Assembly: GCF_001486505.1 (NCBI RefSeq)
Contig: NZ_LN909062.1
Coordinates: forward strand, 276,997-340,996
DNA length: 64,000 bases
Source of the DNA: Paenibacillus rubinfantis
GTDB taxonomy: Bacteria; Bacillota; Bacilli; Paenibacillales; Paenibacillaceae
Direction of reading: 5' to 3'
Shown here piece by piece: positions 61,272 through 64,000 of this stretch. How positions within the stretch are numbered: the stretch's first letter is position 1; every line of letters begins with the position of its first letter. Made by a program: the position numbers and the translations under genes. Below the pieces are notes generated by a model. It was not told the DNA's origin. It saw only the letters and a program-made list of their open reading frames with translations, and searched no databases.

Positions 61272-61285
61272 TGTGTATATACACT
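61272..61285. promoter_or_regulatory. Candidate MarR operator upstream of the phosphoesterase gene
   Basis: TGTGTATATACACT with a perfect 12-base palindromic core (GTGTATATACAC), between the marR stop codon and the phosphoesterase start. Confidence 0.7.
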
Positions 61286-61299
61286 TAAGGCGCATAACA

Positions 61300-61737
61300 T
61301 TAGCTTAATCTCTTTTGCAATTTCTGCAAAATCGCTTTTAAGCTCGTCAACTCTTCGACCGACAAGCATTCCTCTTCCAGGAACCGTTGCGCCTGATTCC
61401 AATATGGAATGGCCTGTTCTAAAACCTCGAGGCCTTGTTCGGTTAACTGAATGAAGTTCGATCTGGAAGAAGTTGAGGAGATCATTTCGACAAGGCCTTT
61501 TTCCTGCAATATCCGAAAATTTCGGACCAACGTCGTGCGTTCCAGGCCAAGTCCATCAGAAACTTGCTGCATCGTACAAGCTCCCACGCTCTTTACATAC
61601 TGCAATAAGGTGTATTGAGTTACCTTAAGTCCGGTTGGCTTCAATACATCCTCGTAATATTGGGTAACCGCTCGGCTAATCTGCCGCAAATTCGCACAGT
61701 AGCAGCCCTGGTACCGTTCCATAATATCCTTCGTCAT
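61300..61737 (-). CDS. MarR family transcriptional regulator
   Basis: A 145-residue winged-helix regulator: CANLRQISRAVTQYYEDVLK (dimer helix), VTQYTLLQYVKSVGACTMQQ VSDGLGLERTTLVRNFRILQ (helix-turn-helix), EKGLVEMISSTSSRSNFIQL (wing) and a C-terminal dimer helix (AQRFLEEECLSVEELTSLKA). Two Cys near the N-terminus (CYC in YQGCYCANL) could serve thiol sensing, as in OhrR-type members, but this is speculation. It likely controls itself and the downstream phosphoesterase gene through paired palindromes. Confidence 0.92.
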   Translation of the reverse strand: MTKDIMERYQGCYCANLRQISRAVTQYYEDVLKPTGLKVTQYTLLQYVKSVGACTMQQVSDGLGLERTTLVRNFRILQEKGLVEMISSTSSRSNFIQLTEQGLEVLEQAIPYWNQAQRFLEEECLSVEELTSLKAILQKLQKRLS

Positions 61738-61770
61738 AATCTCACTTCTTTCTGCTATTCGCGACTCATG

Positions 61771-61785
61771 TGTGTAGATACACTT
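61771..61785. promoter_or_regulatory. Candidate MarR operator upstream of marR
   Basis: TGTGTAGATACACTT, near-perfect palindrome matching the element at 61272-61285, 34 bases before the marR start codon. Confidence 0.7.
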
Positions 61786-61851
61786 TTACTTCGTGAAAAG
61801 AGTAACAAACTCAGTTACAGGTTGTCAAGTCGAGTTGTTACACCCACAAAA

Positions 61852-61893
61852 CAAAAAAACAGTTCATTAGATGTTTGGTCTAATGAACTGTTT
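61852..61893 (-). terminator. Terminator of the rRNA-tRNA transcript
   Basis: Perfect 15-base stem AAACAGTTCATTAGA / TCTAATGAACTGTTT; on the minus strand it is followed by TTTTTTTG-type sequence, 12 bases past the last tRNA. Confidence 0.92.
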
Positions 61894-61904
61894 CTGGATT
61901 GTGA

Positions 61905-61984
61905 TGCCGGTGAAGGGACTCGAACCCCCACGGTTTCCCTCACGATTTTGAGTCGCGCGCGTCTGCCAATTCCGCCACACCGGC
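61905..61984 (-). tRNA. tRNA-Leu (CAA)
   Basis: Class II tRNA with a variable arm; anticodon loop CTCAAAA. CCA is not encoded. Last gene of the cluster. Confidence 0.95.
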
Positions 61985-62005
61985 ACATATAAAGTTGATC
62001 AAAAG

Positions 62006-62091
62006 TGCGGAAGACCAGACTTGAACTGGTACGGTAGTCACCTACCGCAGGATTTTAAGTCCTGTGCGTCTGCCGATTCCGCCACTCCCGC
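62006..62091 (-). tRNA. tRNA-Leu (TAA)
   Basis: Class II tRNA; anticodon loop CTTAAAA; acceptor GCGGGAG / CTTCCGC. CCA is not encoded. Confidence 0.95.
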
Positions 62092-62103
62092 GAAGCAGTT
62101 AAA

Positions 62104-62177
62104 TGGAGGCGCCACCCAGACTCGAACTGGGGATAAAGCTTTTGCAGAGCTGTGCCTTACCACTTGGCTATGGCGCC
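62104..62177 (-). tRNA. tRNA-Cys (GCA)
   Basis: Anticodon loop CTGCAAA; acceptor GGCGCCA; discriminator T; CCA encoded. Confidence 0.95.
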
Positions 62178-62189
62178 ATGATATAAAAA

Positions 62190-62264
62190 TGGAGCGGACG
62201 ACGGGAATCGAACCCGCGACCCTCGCCTTGGCAAGGCGATGCTCTACCGCTGAGCCACGTCCGC
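62190..62264 (-). tRNA. tRNA-Gly (GCC)
   Basis: Anticodon loop TTGCCAA in a GC-rich stem; acceptor GCGGACG; CCA encoded. Confidence 0.95.
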
Positions 62265-62269
62265 TTATA

Positions 62270-62341
62270 CTGGGGATATAGGATTCGAACCTATGCATGA
62301 CGGAGTCAAAGTCCGTTGCCTTACCGCTTGGCTAATCCCCA
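62270..62341 (-). tRNA. tRNA-Gln (TTG)
   Basis: Anticodon loop CTTTGAC; acceptor TGGGGAT; discriminator G; CCA not encoded. Confidence 0.95.
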
Positions 62342-62364
62342 CTATATTTGATTGTAAAAGTAAA

Positions 62365-62441
62365 TGGGGCGATCGATGGGACTTGAACCCACGAATGCCG
62401 GAGCCACAATCCGGTGCGTTAACCCCTTCGCCACGACCGCC
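62365..62441 (-). tRNA. tRNA-His (GTG)
   Basis: Anticodon loop TTGTGGC. An extra 5' G (position -1) opposite discriminator C, the tRNA-His identity element, is present. CCA encoded. Confidence 0.95.
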
Positions 62442-62475
62442 ATAATATGAACTTCTTCACTACTTCTAAAAAATG

Positions 62476-62549
62476 TGGCAGGGGCAGCAGGAATTGAACC
62501 CACACCAAAGGTTTTGGAGACCTTTGTTCTACCTTTAAACTATGCCCCT
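62476..62549 (-). tRNA. tRNA-Trp (CCA)
   Basis: Anticodon loop CTCCAAA; acceptor AGGGGCA; discriminator G; 3' CCA encoded. Its charging level is what the trpS T-box at the other end of the window would sense. Confidence 0.95.
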
Positions 62550-62555
62550 AGAAAC

Positions 62556-62641
62556 TGGTGGAGGCTGATGGATTCGAACCACCGAACTCGTCAGAGAACA
62601 GATTTACAGTCTGCTGCGTTTGGCCACTTCGCTAAGCCTCC
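62556..62641 (-). tRNA. tRNA-Tyr (GTA)
   Basis: Class II tRNA with a variable arm; anticodon loop CTGTAAA; CCA encoded. Confidence 0.95.
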
Positions 62642-62644
62642 ACG

Positions 62645-62720
<76 letters not shown>

Positions 62721-62740
62721 GCTTCAACAATAATGTTGAA

Positions 62741-62816
<76 letters not shown>

Positions 62817-62833
62817 TTAATTATGAAGTTGAA

Positions 62834-62910
62834 TGGCGGAGCCGACGGGATTCGAACCCGCGGTCTCCTGCGTGACAGGCAGGCATGTTAGGCCTCTACA
62901 CCACGGCTCC
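62834..62910 (-). tRNA. tRNA-Asp (GTC)
   Basis: Anticodon loop CTGTCAC; acceptor GGAGCCG; discriminator G; CCA encoded. Confidence 0.95.
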
Positions 62911-62944
62911 ACACTAGGATGATTTCATCCTCTTGCGAGGATAA

Positions 62945-63018
<74 letters not shown>

Positions 63019-63039
63019 TCAGTAAAAAGAAAATCGATA

Positions 63040-63115
63040 TGGTGGAGGCTGAGGGGATCGAACCCCCGACCCTCTGCTTGTAAGGCAGATGCTCTCCCAG
63101 CTGAGCTAAGCCTCC
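63040..63115 (-). tRNA. tRNA-Val (TAC)
   Basis: Anticodon loop CTTACAA; acceptor GGAGGCT; CCA encoded. An 86-base AT-richer gap separates it from tRNA-Glu. Confidence 0.95.
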
Positions 63116-63201
63116 ATGGGAAAAGACAAGTTCTATTGTAACAGATAACCCATTCACAAATCAAGTCAGACAGCAATATCGACTTAAAATAATGAAGGGA
63201 A

Positions 63202-63273
63202 TGACCCGTAGGGGATTCGAACCCCTGTTACCTCCGTGAAAGGGAGGTGTCTTAACCCCTTGACCAACGGGCC
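63202..63273 (-). tRNA. tRNA-Glu (TTC)
   Basis: Anticodon loop CTTTCAC; acceptor GGCCCGT; CCA not encoded. Confidence 0.95.
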
Positions 63274-63295
63274 ATGCAGTAGAACAGAATAATAA

Positions 63296-63387
63296 TGGCG
63301 GAGAGAGAGGGATTCGAACCCTCGAGACGCTTGTGACGCCTACACGATTTCCAATCGTGCTCCTTCGGCCAACTCGGACACCTCTCC
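63296..63387 (-). tRNA. tRNA-Ser (GGA)
   Basis: Class II tRNA with a long variable arm; anticodon loop TTGGAAA; CCA encoded. Confidence 0.95.
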
Positions 63388-63393
63388 ATATAG

Positions 63394-63469
63394 TGGCTCC
63401 CCGAACAGGACTCGAACCTGTGACAACTCGATTAACAGTCGAGTGCTCTACCAACTGAGCTATCAGGGA
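63394..63469 (-). tRNA. tRNA-Asn (GTT)
   Basis: Anticodon loop CTGTTAA; acceptor TCCCTGA; discriminator G; CCA encoded. First tRNA after the rRNA gene. Confidence 0.95.
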
Positions 63470-63479
63470 ACATTATGAA

Positions 63480-63538
63480 CTTTTCAAGGTTTAATCCTTG
63501 AAAACTGGATACGAAACGAATTTGCGTGTTAGTAAATT
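63480..63538 (-). other. 3' half of the 23S rRNA processing stem
   Basis: The complement of this flank reads CCTTGAAAACTGGATACGAA and CGAATTTGCGTG, sequence of the kind found just upstream of 23S genes in bacillus/Paenibacillus rRNA spacers. The two flanks pair in the precursor and are cut by RNase III-type enzymes. A small TTTTCAAGG / CCTTGAAAA hairpin ends it (63480-63504). The 5' half lies outside the window. Confidence 0.6.

Positions 63539-64000
<462 letters not shown>

Overview
The window looks like chromosomal DNA of an endospore-forming, low-to-mid-GC Firmicute, most likely Paenibacillus or a close relative. The support is sporulation and germination genes (an alpha/beta-type SASP with a sigma-G-like promoter, sspI, ylbJ, yunB, a lytH-like peptidase, a complete gerA-type operon), Bacillus-style gene neighbourhoods (yutD-lipA-lytH-yunB, ysgA-sspI, pepF near yjbI), a Trp T-box leader, and a 16-gene tRNA cluster in the same order as Bacillus subtilis trnD. 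No transposase, integrase, phage gene or CRISPR array was seen.

Layout. 1-14 kb: the start of trpS behind its T-box, an aldose 1-epimerase, an SASP, pepF, yycC, a DUF2225 protein, a truncated haemoglobin, ylbJ, NAD kinase, an S41/PDZ protease, then yutD-lipA / lytH-yunB. 14.3-18.8 kb: a small hypothetical gene, an alpha-galactosidase scar, a TrmH-family rRNA methylase, a Ktr/RCK potassium-channel regulator, then about 1.9 kb of nested repeats (three 325-bp units, a 40-bp array, and a CAT/CAC satellite) running up to sspI. 18.8-27.7 kb: prfC, zwf, a spermidine-synthase-like protein, a YwmB-like protein and the gerA-type operon.

27.7-34.7 kb is an AT-rich island. It carries an operon of redoxin, cysteine desulfurase, two solute-binding lipoproteins and a frameshifted gene, plus two secreted proteins. 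It is bracketed by a ~190-bp direct repeat of the liaR 3' end; the two copies differ only by synonymous changes within the coding part. 34.6-39.3 kb: an extended cell-envelope-stress locus (LiaI-like, PspA-2, PspC, LiaH/PspA, LiaF, LiaS, LiaR). 39.5-44.7 kb: an ArsB/NhaD transporter behind an attenuator-like leader, an orphan KhtT-like TrkA_C protein, a YitT protein, a deletion scar joining a LysR fragment to a phosphatase fragment, and an aldo/keto reductase.

44.9-57.4 kb is a carbohydrate-use operon: two ABC permeases, a binding lipoprotein, a GH38 alpha-mannosidase, an unclassified glycosidase-like protein and a glutaminase-domain protein. A GntR-LacI hybrid regulator lies beside it and shares a candidate operator with the operon. 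57.7-61.7 kb: a secreted GxGYxYP protein, a metallophosphoesterase lipoprotein and a MarR regulator with two matching palindromes. 61.9-64 kb: 16 tRNA genes and the 3' end of a 23S rRNA gene, all on the minus strand, with no 5S gene between them.

All calls come from reading the sequence and recalled family knowledge; no database search was run. Start codons were moved from the longest open frame where a ribosome-binding site clearly favoured another position.
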